Below are positions 42,845 to 54,094 of a stretch of DNA of 64,000 nt, piece after piece. This stretch comes from Euglena gracilis. Taxonomy: Eukaryota; Euglenida; Euglenophyceae; Euglenales. The notes beneath the pieces are model-generated. The model saw only the letters and a list, made by a program, of their open reading frames with translations, made no database searches and was not told the origin of the DNA. The DNA lies in the NCBI GenBank assembly GCA_039621445.1, contig CP154954.1, positions 46,727,847-46,791,846 of the forward strand, given 5' to 3'. A program made the translations under genes and the position numbers. Every line of letters begins with the position of its first letter. Position 1 is the stretch's first letter.

Positions 42845-44295
42845 TTTGGCTTGTCCGTAGTTATCTGCAGCTATCCGTGTTTGGGGTTTGGGGCTTGTCT
42901 GTTGTTATCTGTCATTATCCATAGTTATGATACACACCAATCCCACTGAAAAAAGAATGACACTGCAAAAGAGTTTATTGTCCCTTATCATTGCAACGAA
43001 TGCTGACCCCCTGTCCTCCCAATGAAAATTGTCCTTTACCCTCTGTTCTCCCTGATGCTCCTCTGCGAGCTTTTCTCCCACCCTTCTTGTACCTACTGAC
43101 CTGTCTCCGACCCGTTTTTTGTTGTTGTGAATTCCCACATTTCTGTCGCGAAATGCACATTTCCTAAATGATGCCAATTCTCTCTCTCTGACCCAGAACC
43201 CCCACAGGAAACTGTTTCCTACCTCTCCTCTGTGCGAAAATTGCGCTGTGGAATGCAGAGCGGCACAACGTGTGCCGCTCTGCATTCCACAAAGATTTTT
43301 TGGATATTTTTATTTTTTGGATTGATCAGCTTGCATAGCAAAGGTGACGAACTTGAATGAACAAAAAGCTGCACAGGACTGCTGCAGCACGTTGACACCA
43401 AAGGAACATACCTTTGTAACACGTCGGCCAAGAAGAAGAACTCTTCTTTGTATGCTGGCCGCCAGAGATGAGCTGCGTGCCGGGCTGAATGGGAAGGGGC
43501 AGGGCAAGGCCTGTTAACTGGTGGGGTGTCCCTCTACCTCCAAAAACAATCTCCACGTTGTCCCTTTCCCCGGAAAGGGGTTGCGATGCAGAACAATCCT
43601 CAAAAGCAGATGCTGTTCACCGCCAGGCAAACGAGAAACGTTCTAAAGTTTGGGAACGAAAATCTTTGCTCAGAACGAGAAGCCTACGGTATTTCTGGAG
43701 ATTCAAGGCAAGAAAGAAACCCTCAAATGGGCTGGTTGGGAAAACTGCTGGTTGACCGCCTCGATGATGTTTGCAGGCGGGAAAAAAAACACACCTGGAG
43801 AAAAAAGCAACGAAATAACTTTATGGGGAAAGGAGGAATGGAATGCGCTTAGAATTCCTCGGCAAGGATTTTGAAAAAGAATTCCCCAGGCAAAAAGTAC
43901 TGGCAAAGAAAAATCGAGGGCGCCTGCTTGGGAGAGATGAGCTCCCAAGCCTTTTTTTTAGCTCGATTGCCAAAAAGGATAAAGGACTTAAGAAATTACA
44001 TTAAAAATTTCCTTTAATTCTGCAGACCCCAATACAATCACATGGCAAGGGGCAAGGATCACTGGATTACACAGGCGGGCATCCATCTGTGCCACACGGC
44101 ACAGGTGGGATGATGGCAGCCTCGATGCTGTGATCGAAAGCCTGCACAAATGAGGGGAATTTTGTTGCTGTTTGGTTGTCCGTTGCGGAATGCTTTGCAC
44201 ATTTTTCATTTGTTGACTTTTTGCTTCTCCCCCTCAACCCCCCAACAAATCCTGCAGCCCCTCTGCACGCGTTGGGGGGGGGGGGGCACCGCCAT
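42845..44295. other. intron-like interval with one perfect hairpin
   Basis: Apart from the hairpin at 43248-43290, no exon or repeat was supported. Confidence 0.35.
43248..43290. repeat. perfect 20-bp stem hairpin, 3-nt loop
   Basis: 43248-43267 and 43271-43290 are exact reverse complements (arm GTGGAATGCAGAGCGGCACA) around ACG. Isolated in AT-richer DNA. Confidence 0.85.
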
Positions 44296-44299
44296 TCAT

Positions 44300-44475
44300 T
44301 CAGCCGCGGGCCAGGCCAGGGGTCGGGGGCCCGGGCGGCATCGGCACGTTCTCCCACTGCGGGGCGAGGGGCAGCAGCGTCTCATACCGCGGGGGGGCCG
44401 GCTCCTCCTCCTCGCTCCCCACGTCCTCCTCCTCCGCGTGGTCCTCCTGCCACGCCTTCACCCGGCGGCGGCGAC
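44300..44475 (-). CDS. acidic exon, copy 1
   Basis: The minus-strand frame reads RRRRVKAWQEDHAEEEDV, GSEEEEPAPPRYETLLPLA, PQWENVPMPPGPPTP. A basic start, acidic middle and aromatic/Pro end. No paralogue in the window. Borders approximate. Confidence 0.5.
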
Positions 44476-44479
44476 CCCC

Positions 44480-45100
44480 TGATGTGCGCCCCCCACCCCA
44501 CCCCAATCCCCAGGGTAGCCACGGCTGCGTGCACTGGCCCGGCCCTGTGCAGTGCACAGGCCCAACGACCTCATGTCAAACCGAAATGTCACCCTCCCGC
44601 CACATCATTGGAGGTCAGCCTGCAGGTTTAAGGGAACTTTTTCTTTATTCAAAGGGAAAAAGCAAAATTGATTCAAAACAACTATTCCCATACATAAACC
44701 AAGATTGAATCAACAAAATCGCATCTGACTGGGGGGCGTTGGGCAAGCCTCGTCGCTGGACAAGGGGGAACACTGATGATAAGGACAGATAAAAAATTGC
44801 AAAATAATTGCCAAACAAACATTAAACGTTTAGAGTACGTCTGCGAGAGGATTTATAATTCTCAAAAATTTGGCAAATATTAGAATTTGGTAATATCTCG
44901 CCAGGGATCTACGCGGGGAAAAATTCTTTTGGTTTCCCTGGACTACATTTTAGGTTTTGACCCTGTTCGAGCTGTGGAACGACCATTTGGTCAAGAAACA
45001 TGGACCACCCTGGCCACCCGGGGCTATGGCCCAAATCAGCTCGAATGAAATTATTATTTTCCGGAAGGCCTTACTGAAACGTCTGTGTCCAGGAGTCAAC
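44480..45100. other. intron-like interval, nothing recognised
   Basis: A G-run with GGGCGTTGGGCAAG near 44731 recalls the G-run MITE family. Otherwise unremarkable. Confidence 0.35.
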
Positions 45101-45104
45101 GCAA

Positions 45105-45265
45105 CAAGCACCCCGGGCTGGGTCGGGGAGCAGCCGGAGGCAGCCCGGCCAGCTCTTCGACTTCCCCTTCCTCTTCTCCTTCCACTCCGTCCTGCGATGA
45201 ATTGGAGGGCGTCGGAGAGTCGATGGCCAGCGACCACTCCAGGGGCAGGCGTGGTGCAAAGTCCC
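45105..45265 (-). CDS. acidic exon, copy 1 (DFAPRLPLEW)
   Basis: The minus-strand frame reads LWDFAPRLPLEWSLAIDSP, TPSNSSQDGVEGEEEGEVE, ELAGLPPAAPRPSPG. The SQDG-acidic-LAG part resembles the copy 2 candidate at 75-260, in the same order after the GMPDLA exon. Confidence 0.5.
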
Positions 45266-45479
45266 ACAATTGCCGAGATTGGACACACACACAGGCTGCA
45301 CGAGCGGAGCCTCAGCATTGCATTGAAAGAAAGAAGACAACAAAAAAATGAATAAAAAAAATGAAAATGGCTGTAGGGTGTGCAGATGAAAAGAACAGGG
45401 CCAGTAGGTACATCAAAACCACCCAACCTGCCCACCCAACCAGAACGCCACCGCGGGCCAGCATGCCCCAAGCACACAG

Positions 45480-45665
45480 CGGTTGCCCATGAGCTCCACC
45501 ACCCCATCACGCCTGGTCCGGGGGGCCGGCGCCGCCTCGCTCACCTCCTCCCCCTCGCCGCCCACCCCCTCCCCCTCCTCCGTTTCCTCCGCCGCCGATG
45601 GCTGGGCCGCCGCCTCTGCGGGCAGCGGCAGGGATGGCACCGCCCCCGGCAGGGCAGCCCTCCTG
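45480..45665 (-). CDS. acidic Ala-rich exon, copy 1
   Basis: The minus-strand frame reads PLPAEAAAQPSAAEETEEG, EGVGGEGEEVSEAAPAPR, TRRDGVVELMGNRCVLG. Low-complexity acidic start, more ordered end. No clear paralogue. Confidence 0.4.
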
Positions 45666-45744
45666 CCCCCCCCCCCCGTTCCTGTGGCAATGGGAGGGGA
45701 CATGGTGGGGCGTCGCAAGAACGGGGCCAGAGCGGACCGTGTTT

Positions 45745-46025
45745 TTTTTGGCGTCTTTTACCCACTTTTGCCACGTTACCTTTTTTGGACACTACGTTGG
45801 CGCATTTTGCTACTTCTTTAAATTTTTTGGCCGCTTTTAACTGCTTTCTTTGGCCTTCTTTGACAACTTTTGCCTGCTTTTGGATTTTTGGTCACTTTTT
45901 GGCCACTTTTGATTGCCTGTGGCCATTTCTGGCCAATTTTGGTCACTTTTGGCCACTTTTGGTCCACCACAGGCGACCCGTTTTTTTGGCCACTTTTGCA
46001 ATTTAAGGCCAGGCCACTTTGGTCC
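45745..46025. repeat. degenerate TTGGCCACTTTTGG repeat
   Basis: Irregular array of GGCCACTTTTGG and GGTCACTTTTGG units, opposite in orientation to 42540-42840. Confidence 0.55.
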
Positions 46026-46239
46026 AATTGGGACATAATCGGTTGACAAGAGGCATAATCGGCCCTGGTCCCTGATTGGAACCCCACCTAGGTCCTGAAA
46101 ATCATGGTCGGCCCTGGTTGGGGGGTGGGGGGGCTCAATCCATCCAGTCACCCCTGAGGGGTATCCTGATCAAAAAGAAGCCAGCCAGGAGCACCGTTCA
46201 GGTCCCATCAAGCCCATCAACAGCTCAGCCCACCCCCAC

Positions 46240-46471
46240 TGACACGGTTGCCTGGCAGCCGCCCAGCAGGAGCGCTGGCCTGACCGCCGGCCGCAGGCGC
46301 CCCGCCGCCGCCGGATGGACCTCCCGCAGCAGCCGGAGGGACGGCAGGATGGTGCACGACGACCGGCGGGACCCCTTGAGGCGGGCGAGGTCCGGCATGC
46401 CGAGCAGCACGTCCCGCCACCCGTACCCGCGCTTCGTCCCCATGAAGAACTTCAGCAGCTTGACCCCGCGC
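46240..46471 (-). CDS. GMPDLA exon of host gene, copy 1
   Basis: A ctggcag acceptor at 46471 precedes RGVKLLKFFMGTKRGYGW, RDVLLGMPDLARLKGSRRS, SCTILPSLRLLREV. It is paralogous to 894-1064, with the same distance from acceptor to VKLLK. The donor may be GAG/gtccat at 46321 or lie further on. Function unknown. Confidence 0.6.
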
Positions 46472-46617
46472 CTGCCAGCGCCTCTGGCCCGGACGGCTAA
46501 AATCATTGAATATTCCAGCAATTGTATTTTTAATGTCAGAAACACTGATGCATCGGGAACATTTTTTTGAGATTTTGAGATTGCGGGGAAAATGCTGGAA
46601 GAAGGAATACAAAAAAA

Positions 46618-46683
46618 CATCTCCTCCTCCTCTTTCTCCTCCTCTTCCTCCTCCTCCCTCTTCTTCCTTTTCGATCTTCTTCC
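46618..46683. repeat. polypyrimidine tract
   Basis: TCC/CTT-rich run on the plus strand. Confidence 0.8.
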
Positions 46684-46846
46684 ATTCCCAGTTGGAATGA
46701 TTGGGTCAATTGACGGACAACTCTTGGAAACAGAGCAGTGATTGAGCTCTCGACACTCTGCAACAGCATCAAGTGTGGCACCAGTTCTTCCAATTCAGCG
46801 CTCCACACTGCAACACTAGTTGTCAGTCCGGAGGCGGCCGATGTAC

Positions 46847-47071
46847 AGCCCGGCGTAGACGTCGAACTGCGAGAGAGGGACTCCCTCCGGGTAGTGCATG
46901 ACGCAGTCCCGCACGATGTCGCGCAGCTCAAGGAAGCCGACCTTAATACCCGCCTTACGGAAGGTCTGTTGGGCGCGGTGGCCGACCCGGATGACAACCT
47001 CCTTCCGGTTCACCGCCCAGTCCGGCACTGGGGGGATGCCGCACCGCAGCAGGAGAGGGCAGCCATGGGCG
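46847..47071 (-). CDS. FLELRxIxRDC exon of host gene, copy 1
   Basis: Encodes CGIPPVPDWAVNRKEVVI, RVGHRAQQTFRKAGIKVG, FLELRDIVRDCVMHYPEGV, PLSQFDVYAGLY. Ends at GGGCT/gtacat, the same donor as the copy 2 exon 2580-2788. The 5' border differs slightly between copies and may use a different acceptor. Confidence 0.65.
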
Positions 47072-47074
47072 CTT

Positions 47075-48230
47075 GCCGTTGCGCAAAAAAATAATAAAAA
47101 ATAAAGCACAAGGTGTTTGAGTGTTACAAACTGTATTTACCTGCGGCAAATCTTGAAATTTCTTTGTTGTATACCCTTCATCCTTCGTCTGAGGGAGTGG
47201 ACTGGGAATCGTCGGGGAGGGGGGAGTGATTGCACAAGGAGAAATAACTGGCAAACTCATTCATTTTGGCACAGGAATTGTTTATTCTTCGTCTGGAAGG
47301 TCATTGCAGTGGTGGGTGCAGTGGAGAAAATGGAAAATTTGAAGGAAAAATGAAAACACAGAAGCACCCAAGGATTGAACAATAAACCCCCCTCGGGGTC
47401 TAACTTCGCCAACCGAGTTAACATCCCCCCCAATTTTCGGGCCAACGACCTGGATTTCGCCCTGAAAATGTAGGTAAATATCATAATTTCTGATGTCAAA
47501 TTACGGGGGAAAAATCGATTTTTCTGGATCATCTGGCCTCCAAAAAGGCCTTATTTCATGAGAAAATACAATAAAAGACCCAAAGGGGGCCTTGGGGTGC
47601 CATTCCATGAGACTTTGAAAATTTTCGAAATTTTGGGGAGCTGTCACCCCCCAAATAATACCCCCTCGGGACGGGACTTGAGGTCAAAAAATAATACCCT
47701 GGGGGGTATTATTTAGGAGGGGGGTTGCTCTTATTTGGCAAATTCGACCTCAAAATGGGTTGAACCTATGTGAACAACATCAAAATACATGGCAGGTACA
47801 ATTCTTTAGAAACAGGCAATTTGATATTTTCCCTTCCAGTTTCATTTGGAACGTGGCCATGTAAAACTTGCGCAAAAAAATAGGTCCAACTCTCAAGAAA
47901 CACATTTTCCCCATCATGGCGGTCAGTGAGGAAATCGGGGGGTGGGGGATATTATATAGGCGGCTGAAGTCGGATCCAAGAGGGAAAATTATTTGGGATT
48001 GTTGGGGGAGGAGGAATATAAACTGGAAGGGGTTTTATTTTTTGGGGGGTTAAATGGCAGCCCATTCGAGGGTCCCAGGAGAAGGACCTGAAATGGGAGT
48101 CCCACTTGTGCAGACCCTTCGTGCGGGTGTATGGATTCGTCGTGTTTCACCACAAACATAGCACCATAATGGCGAAGGGGTGCCCCCCACTGTCCCTTCA
48201 ACTGTTTCGAATTGCAAAGTCCCTTGTCTT
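47075..48230. other. interval with AATAATA/G-run MITE-like units
   Basis: Two units (47640-47745, 47940-48055) match the family at 31553-31680. No exon was supported. Confidence 0.4.
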
Positions 48231-48236
48231 CTGGAT

Positions 48237-48263
48237 CTTAGGCGGCCGATTTCGCACTTAAGC
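48237..48263 (+). repeat. left TIR of B1
   Basis: 27 bp, CTTAGGCGGCCGATTTCGCA then CTTAAGC. Confidence 0.9.
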
Positions 48264-48659
48264 TTTTTTCCTTTTGATGCGCACATTTGCGCAAATGTAC
48301 CATTTTTTTGTAACCCCTGGGACCCTGTACCCTGACACCCAGAACACGATTTAAGAACTGTTACACCCCTGTATTGGAGGGGATTAACTCCCAGTGGTCT
48401 GGTGTGCATGCTGCTTACCGGGTGACGTTAATAGGGCTGGGGGTGAGACTGGTGCTGTTGTACATCAAACGGGAGAGAGGCACACACCCCTTGTTACGAC
48501 ACTGGAAACGGTGCTGACGTGCTGCCTGAACTGGCTGGGACACTGCCGCCACCGATGAGAACACACGAAGCCTCATTAGATCACACCACCACAGACAGAC
48601 AGACTACGTGAGGCAGCCGTCACGCAATTGATGTGTGTTTATGCGCGCAATTGCGCAAA

Positions 48660-48990
48660 TAAAAACAATTGTGTTTATGGGCGCATTTGCGCAAATAAAA
48701 CGTAAACCGATGATGATAAAATGACGTGTTGGTGGGCGCAAATGCGCGCACCAACTTATTTGGTGGTGTGCGCATTTGTGCAAATGCGCGCACCAACACG
48801 TTTATGTTTACTTGCGCAAATGCGCCCACCAACATGTACTTTTACTTTCTACGTTAAAAGACACCAATGAGGACCATACCCCAGGAGGTTTAAAAACGTG
48901 ATGGGGGTGTTGGTGCGCGCAATTGCACAAATAAACACAATTACATTTGGTGCGCGCATTTGCGCAAATGCGCGCACCAAACATTTAATA
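48660..48990. promoter_or_regulatory. cluster of GCGC-W4-GCGC dyads in B1
   Basis: At least six dyads, including a fused double site GCGCATTTGCGCAAATGCGC at 48954-48973, alternate with AAACA/TGTTT-type arms. Confidence 0.55.
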
Positions 48991-50222
48991 CACCGCTTCA
49001 AAATAATGTGTTTGTAGGAGCCTTAGAGCACACAAACAAAGTTGTGTTCACTTGCGCAAATGCGCGCACCAACACACACCAGTTGCGTGATACCATCTCC
49101 TCCTCAGTGACAGCTGGCGAACGCAACTCCTCACGTCAACCAATGGTTTGCACCACGTTTACGTGCTGATGAAATTTGTGGTGAGAGGTGGTGTGGAGTG
49201 TTCACTGGAACACGGCATGTGACTGGCCAAAATTTGCCTGTCTCACGTGTGTACATTTGCACTGCTGTTACCTGGCCCACACGACCTGTTGTTTTGGTGT
49301 CATCCGTTTGGCAGTTAAACGTAATGAATTGACGACGTGCAAACGACCTGTGACTGTTGAACACCTTTTGTGCAACAGGACTGCGTTGCAAGAAGACAGA
49401 ATTTGGCACCTGAAATGCCCGGGACGTGTCAGGCCGTAGTCCGTTTTACGGTTTTCTTTGCCATTTTTCCCTTGAAAAACGTAAAAAACACCGGTTTTTG
49501 TGCATAATTTGGGGGGAGTGGGTCCCACCGCTTTGATGCACCCAATCCAGGGGTAAAGGTTCACCACTTCCTTGTACCCAAAGTAACGGGTGTTTGAGGG
49601 CCACCTCTCTCCAGCTGCTGTTTGCCATGCACTGGCACCACGTCGTCCCCCGAGTCTCACACCCCGGTGGCGGGGTGTAACGTGGCCGCTGTGGTGGGTG
49701 TCGTTGCACCGGGGAGGTGAATGCCAGTCTGGTGGGTGCTGAAGCATCAGCAGCTGATGGGGCGGCAGCAGCGGAGCCGAGGCCGCAGGCCAGCCGCAGG
49801 GCCCTTGGGACCCAAAAATTGGTGCCTGTGGAGGTGCACCGTTACTGGGTGGCTGTGAACCCACCTTCAAGAGATCCTGTGTCTCCATCTTTTGTGGGAC
49901 CTGTCAATGGTAAAAAAACGGCACCGTAACACCATATCCCGGAGGGGACGGTGTAGTCATTTGGATTGAACCCACTCAGAAGCCACTAAGGGTAGCTGTA
50001 GGAGGGCCAAATGAAATCACTTATTACTCCTCCGTTGGTGGTTTATTTGCGCATTTGCGCACATCACGTTGTTTTATTTGCGCAAATGCGCAAATAAAAC
50101 AGATGTAAACTGAACAATTTACATCTGGTTTATTTGCGCATTTGCGCACACAAACAACGTGATGCGCGCAAATGCGCAAATAAACCACTTCCGCTGTCGG
50201 TGTTTGACGGCTGTGTTTCCGT

Positions 50223-50385
50223 CACACCGTTCTACTTTGCGTTTGATGCGCGCAAATGCGCGCATCAAACACAAAACATGTTTATGTGCGCATTTGCGCA
50301 AATGCGCGCATAAACATGTTTTGTGTTTGATTTTGTGTTTGATGCGCGCATTTGCGCGCATCAAACGCAAAGTAGAACGGTGTGA
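50223..50385. repeat. nested long inverted repeat in B1
   Basis: CACCGTTCTACTTTGCGTTT near 50225 and its inverse near 50360-50380 enclose several dyads, so the region could fold into one compound hairpin. Confidence 0.6.
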
Positions 50386-51200
50386 CAAACCCACCAACTA
50401 CATGGCCCGTTGGTCCGTGCCGTCACGGCCTCTTTGTCACACCGTTTATCAACGGCGTCAGATCGTGGGTGCCAAAGCCCCATCCTTGAAGGACATGTTT
50501 GCGTTTGATGCGCGCAATTGCGCGCATCAAACGCAAACATGTTGGTGCGCGCATTTGCGCGCATCAAACGCAATTCTCTTCGCAGGTTCTTTGCCACACA
50601 GCTGGTTGTACGGGTCCCGGGTATAAGTCGGGTGGGAGACACCCGTCCCCTTTATTCCCTTCATTCCCTGCGGACCTCGTTTCTTCCCCCTCTGCGCATC
50701 CCTTCCCAAACACCCCGTACTTACCTTCCTTCCCTTGTGTCCTTCCCGTCGGCTCAGTCACACCACACCCACACCCCCCGGACCTTCCTCCCTACACATC
50801 AACAAACAGCCCCAAAACACCACATCAAGGCGCCGCAAGCAACGCAGTCCGGCAAACACCCAGGACACACACCGCCGGCAGCTCGGACACACCCGGGGAC
50901 ACAGCCGAAAGGAGCAACAGGGGCAGTAAAGGTCCCGTTCCTATGGTGCTTTTTTGCGTTTTTTTCAGGGTGGGCCGGCAGGGTCCCGTAGGTTTGGGCC
51001 CACAAAGTCCTTCCCGACACACCCCAAAAACAGCATTTTCCGCCAAAGTCCCGGGGGTCTCACCGCCAAAATCAGAATTTCGCTCGTTTTTTGTGCTCTC
51101 TTGTCCACGTGTTTTCAAACCCCCCAGACCTTCACAGCCGAAACAGAGCACAATCAAAAAAATCGTAAATTTGCGCAAGTGCGCGCATCAAACGAAAAAA

Positions 51201-51227
51201 GCTTAAGTGCGAATTCGGCCGCCTAAG
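51201..51227 (-). repeat. right TIR of B1
   Basis: GCTTAAGTGCGAATTCGGCC then GCCTAAG, followed by TGGAT. Confidence 0.9.
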
Positions 51228-51489
51228 TGGATGATGGGCTGATCTTCTTCATCAATTTTTTTCAGACGGCCAGTAGGATTACGGTTGGGATTCACATTCT
51301 GGTTTTGGACATTTGAAGGCTAAATTTAGGCCCTTTCTGCCCCAATTATTTTCTAATAATAAGCCTAATTTTGGTACAAAACACCAAACACTTCCTCCTT
51401 TAACCGTAAACCTAGCCAGAAACCAAAATGAATTCCAACTGAAGCTCGAACAACATCAAACACACTCAGCACACATTGCATGCCCGAGA

Positions 51490-51720
51490 AATCCTGGGAA
51501 GGGGGGTCCACCCCCCCCCCCGGCCATCCACCGGGGCACGGTGCGGCACCGCCGGGATGTCCATGCCCTCCAGCCTCTCGAAGATGTCCGCGTTGAAGAA
51601 GCTCGGCCCCTCGAACAGCTCTGTGTCCGACAGCTCGAAGTCCCGCAGCAGCTCCGCCGGGATGGGCAGCCGGGGCGGCGGCAGGTGCTCCGGGGCGACC
51701 GGCGAGGGCGGCGCGGCATC
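51490..51720 (-). CDS. LRDFELSD exon of host gene, copy 1
   Basis: The minus-strand frame reads LPPPRLPIPAELLRDFELS, DTELFEGPSFFNADIFERL, EGMDIPAVPHRAPVDG. It is contiguous here, whereas copy 2 has the two halves at 3845-3975 and 3085-3200. Borders approximate, function unknown. Confidence 0.6.
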
Positions 51721-52211
51721 TCAAAAAGGCTGCGGTGGGCAGCGGTTGGGGTCCCGGGGGATGGTGCGGTGGGGGGAGGTCAGAGAGTGGGGCATGCTGG
51801 AGAGGCAGGAACGCCTGCAGGTGACAGGGTGATGGGAACGAGAACTGCAAGGAAGAATGGAGGTCGGGAGGAGATGGGTGCTACATCCACCCCTTTGTCC
51901 TTGAAAAGCCAAAATACGGGGAAAGTGCGGTTGACACGGGGGTTGATGGACCGGGGGGGGGGGGATGTGCCCTCGCAGACGTTTTACTGATTTATTGACC
52001 CAAATGGGCGGGGAGCGGTTGTGTTTCTTTTGGTCATGGCACTTGGACGTTCTGCACGATTTTGGGAACGTCTGCTTTTCCAAATGTCACCATAAAAGTT
52101 TTGTTCCACAGCTTTCGACGCCTGGCATCTTCCTGCTCTTTCCTTGTGTGGGCAAAGATTTGGGTGCCCGCGCATTCGGGGGGACGATGCCACTCCGATG
52201 GGGACAAAAAC

Positions 52212-52292
52212 CCAGTTGAGCGGCAGCAGCGATGACTGCTTGTCCTTGATGATGATCAGGTCGGGCATGGAGAAGAGCAGGCCCCAGAAGGA
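52212..52292 (-). CDS. SMPDL exon (27 codons) of host gene, copy 1
   Basis: 81 bp between a gagtag acceptor and an AACTGG/gttttt donor, phase 0. Encodes SFWGLLFSMPDLIIIKDK, QSSLLPLNW. The TAG just before it is the splice acceptor, not a stop codon: copy 2 has CAG at the same place and the homology begins right after it. Confidence 0.75.
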
Positions 52293-52456
52293 CTACTCCC
52301 TGAGGTGGGTCCTCTGACCCCGGTGTCGGGTGGCCTTTGCACTGCAAAATTGGGGTTAGATGCCCCCACAGCTTCAATGTCTGCCTCCCTCTGCTAAGCC
52401 CCTTTCGTGGACTAAAAAAGGATGAAACTCGTGCCATGAGAACGCTCCTCTTTCTT

Positions 52457-54090
52457 CTTGGGTGTCCAAACTCGCATTTAAGCTTTTTTCCTTTGTCGGT
52501 GTGCACAAATGCACACATCGACAATTTTTACGAAAGTGACAACAGCTGGCTCTCGAAACCCAAACTATGTGATCATGATGTGCTGTAGTGCCCCAGGACG
52601 CAGAGATGGAAACAGGGACTTTGACAGTTGGGGCCCACCGTTGGGGCCTAAGAGCAGGTGTCACCACAGCATTCGGGGTACATAACACACAGGACGTCAG
52701 TCTGGAACCTTCGAACACAACTGCCTCATCAAAGTGGGATGTTAATACCCCCTCCCTAATAGAAGCGCGGGCGCGCTTCTATTTGGACCCTGCCTGTGCG
52801 ATTTTTTTGCTGATCTCCTTTAATGCTGATCTCCATCAAAATGGGGGTGCGCTTGTAGTGGACCGCCGCCTTCAACAGCAGAGGGTGCGCTGTTATTTAG
52901 ACCCTGCGCTTGCAGCGGCCCCACGCTTCTATTCAGGGGGGGGGGGCGGATTTAGTGGAACGATTTAGGACAGATGAGATTAAGTCTGAAACGATGCTCT
53001 GAACTTTCAACTTTGCAAAAATTTGGTTTGAAAAACCTCAAGTTCGAGATATTTTTGTAGAATTTAAAGACAGCTAAAAGATCAGCCTTCTAGGGCCTGA
53101 AACTGGGCATTGGCAGTTGGGTTGGTGCGCGCAATTGTGCAAATGAACCATTCTAATGGCTGATGTGCGCATTGACACCCACCCACCGAAACTTTGTTTC
53201 ATTATTCTGAAGCCTCAATAACGGGGGATTCTGAGACAAGAGAAGGGTGGAAACAGGAGGAGAGCAACATATGGAGCGTTGTGTTCAAATTGGAGGTGTT
53301 GTGAGGAGTGTTTGAGAGGGTCAAATGAAGTGTGTCAGGGAACGACATTATATGGCCCCCCTAAACACCAAGGTTTTGATCGCGCCTCATTTACAAAAAT
53401 ACTGGGGGTGGACCTTTAAACTAAATTTTAGGGCAAAAACCTGGAAAGCCCTTTTGATGTTTCAAAAGCTAAAAATGATTTTTCAAACCACAGCACCACA
53501 GGAATGCAAGGGAGGACACCATAATTTCATTGCATTCATTTTCCAGCATCAAACACGGTGAAATGGGTGGCTCTTGGTTGACTTTGAAATGGTAGGTGTG
53601 CGCAAATGCGCACATCGACCATCAGCGCATTTGTGCACACTGAGATCATCCTTGTTGTTGTATGGGTGCCACAGGTATTAAACACCAGTGGGGTAGAATG
53701 GAGAACTTGTCACCGAACTCAACTGGTTCCGTGTGGTTATCCTCCTGTGTTCTGTGTCCCCCTCATCAACCACCACTGACAGAGTTCTCTCACAGCCCAT
53801 TTCCACCCGTTTTTTTTTGCATGAGAAATTCCATTCCTTTTGTAGCCAACTTCAAAAACCTCCACAACGTGCGGCAGGGCTTCAGAAAGCAAGCAAAGGG
53901 TGGACCTGTCACCCCACCTCCAGAACACCACTGGGAGCTGTCAGTTGTCACGCAGGAAATGCAAATACCAGGTTTTTCGTGTATTTTTGGTCAATTTCTG
54001 ACTTCGGGAAAGTCAGTCCCAGGATTTCACAGTTGGGCAACGTGCTTACGCTTTTTGTTGTCGGTGTGTGTATGTTTGCACACCGACACA
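52457..54090. mobile_element. decayed family B-like element
   Basis: 52457-52483 aligns without gaps to the 27-bp family B terminus with six mismatches, five of them transitions and several at CpG. Then follow dyads GTGCACAAATGCAC (52498-52511), GCGCAATTGTGC (near 53129), GTGTGCGCAAATGCGCAC (53598-53615) and a decayed palindrome near 54058-54088. The right end was not found. MITE-1 copy b lies inside. Confidence 0.5.
52743..52948. mobile_element. MITE-1 copy b
   Basis: About 205 bp from a C run with TAATAGAAGC to GCTTCTATTCA and a G run. Same internal blocks as the copies at 6443 and 62945. Confidence 0.7.
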
Positions 54091-54094
54091 TTTT

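Larger units (their letters stand above)
48237..51227. mobile_element. B1: non-autonomous family B DNA transposon
   Basis: A 2991-bp insertion with 27-bp inverted ends (one mismatch) starting CTTAGGCGGCCGA, flanked by the perfect duplication TGGAT (48232-48236 and 51228-51232). It shares the outermost 10 bp with family A but not the rest. It is dense with GCGC-AAAT/ATTT/AATT-GCGC dyads, often extended to 24-28 bp. It is nearly identical to B2 throughout. No protein-like frame is conserved beyond what DNA similarity explains. Confidence 0.85.

Noticed and set aside
48600-50600. Repeated palindromic units in B1/B2 resembling a CRISPR array
   Set aside because: Units differ in flanks and spacing, spacers are not uniform, no cas genes are near, and the DNA is eukaryotic. 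They are dyads inside a transposon.
52293-52295. TAG directly before the copy 1 SMPDL exon as a nonsense mutation or recoded stop
   Set aside because: Copy 2 has CAG there, homology begins after it in both, and both exons are exactly 81 bp, so it is the splice acceptor.
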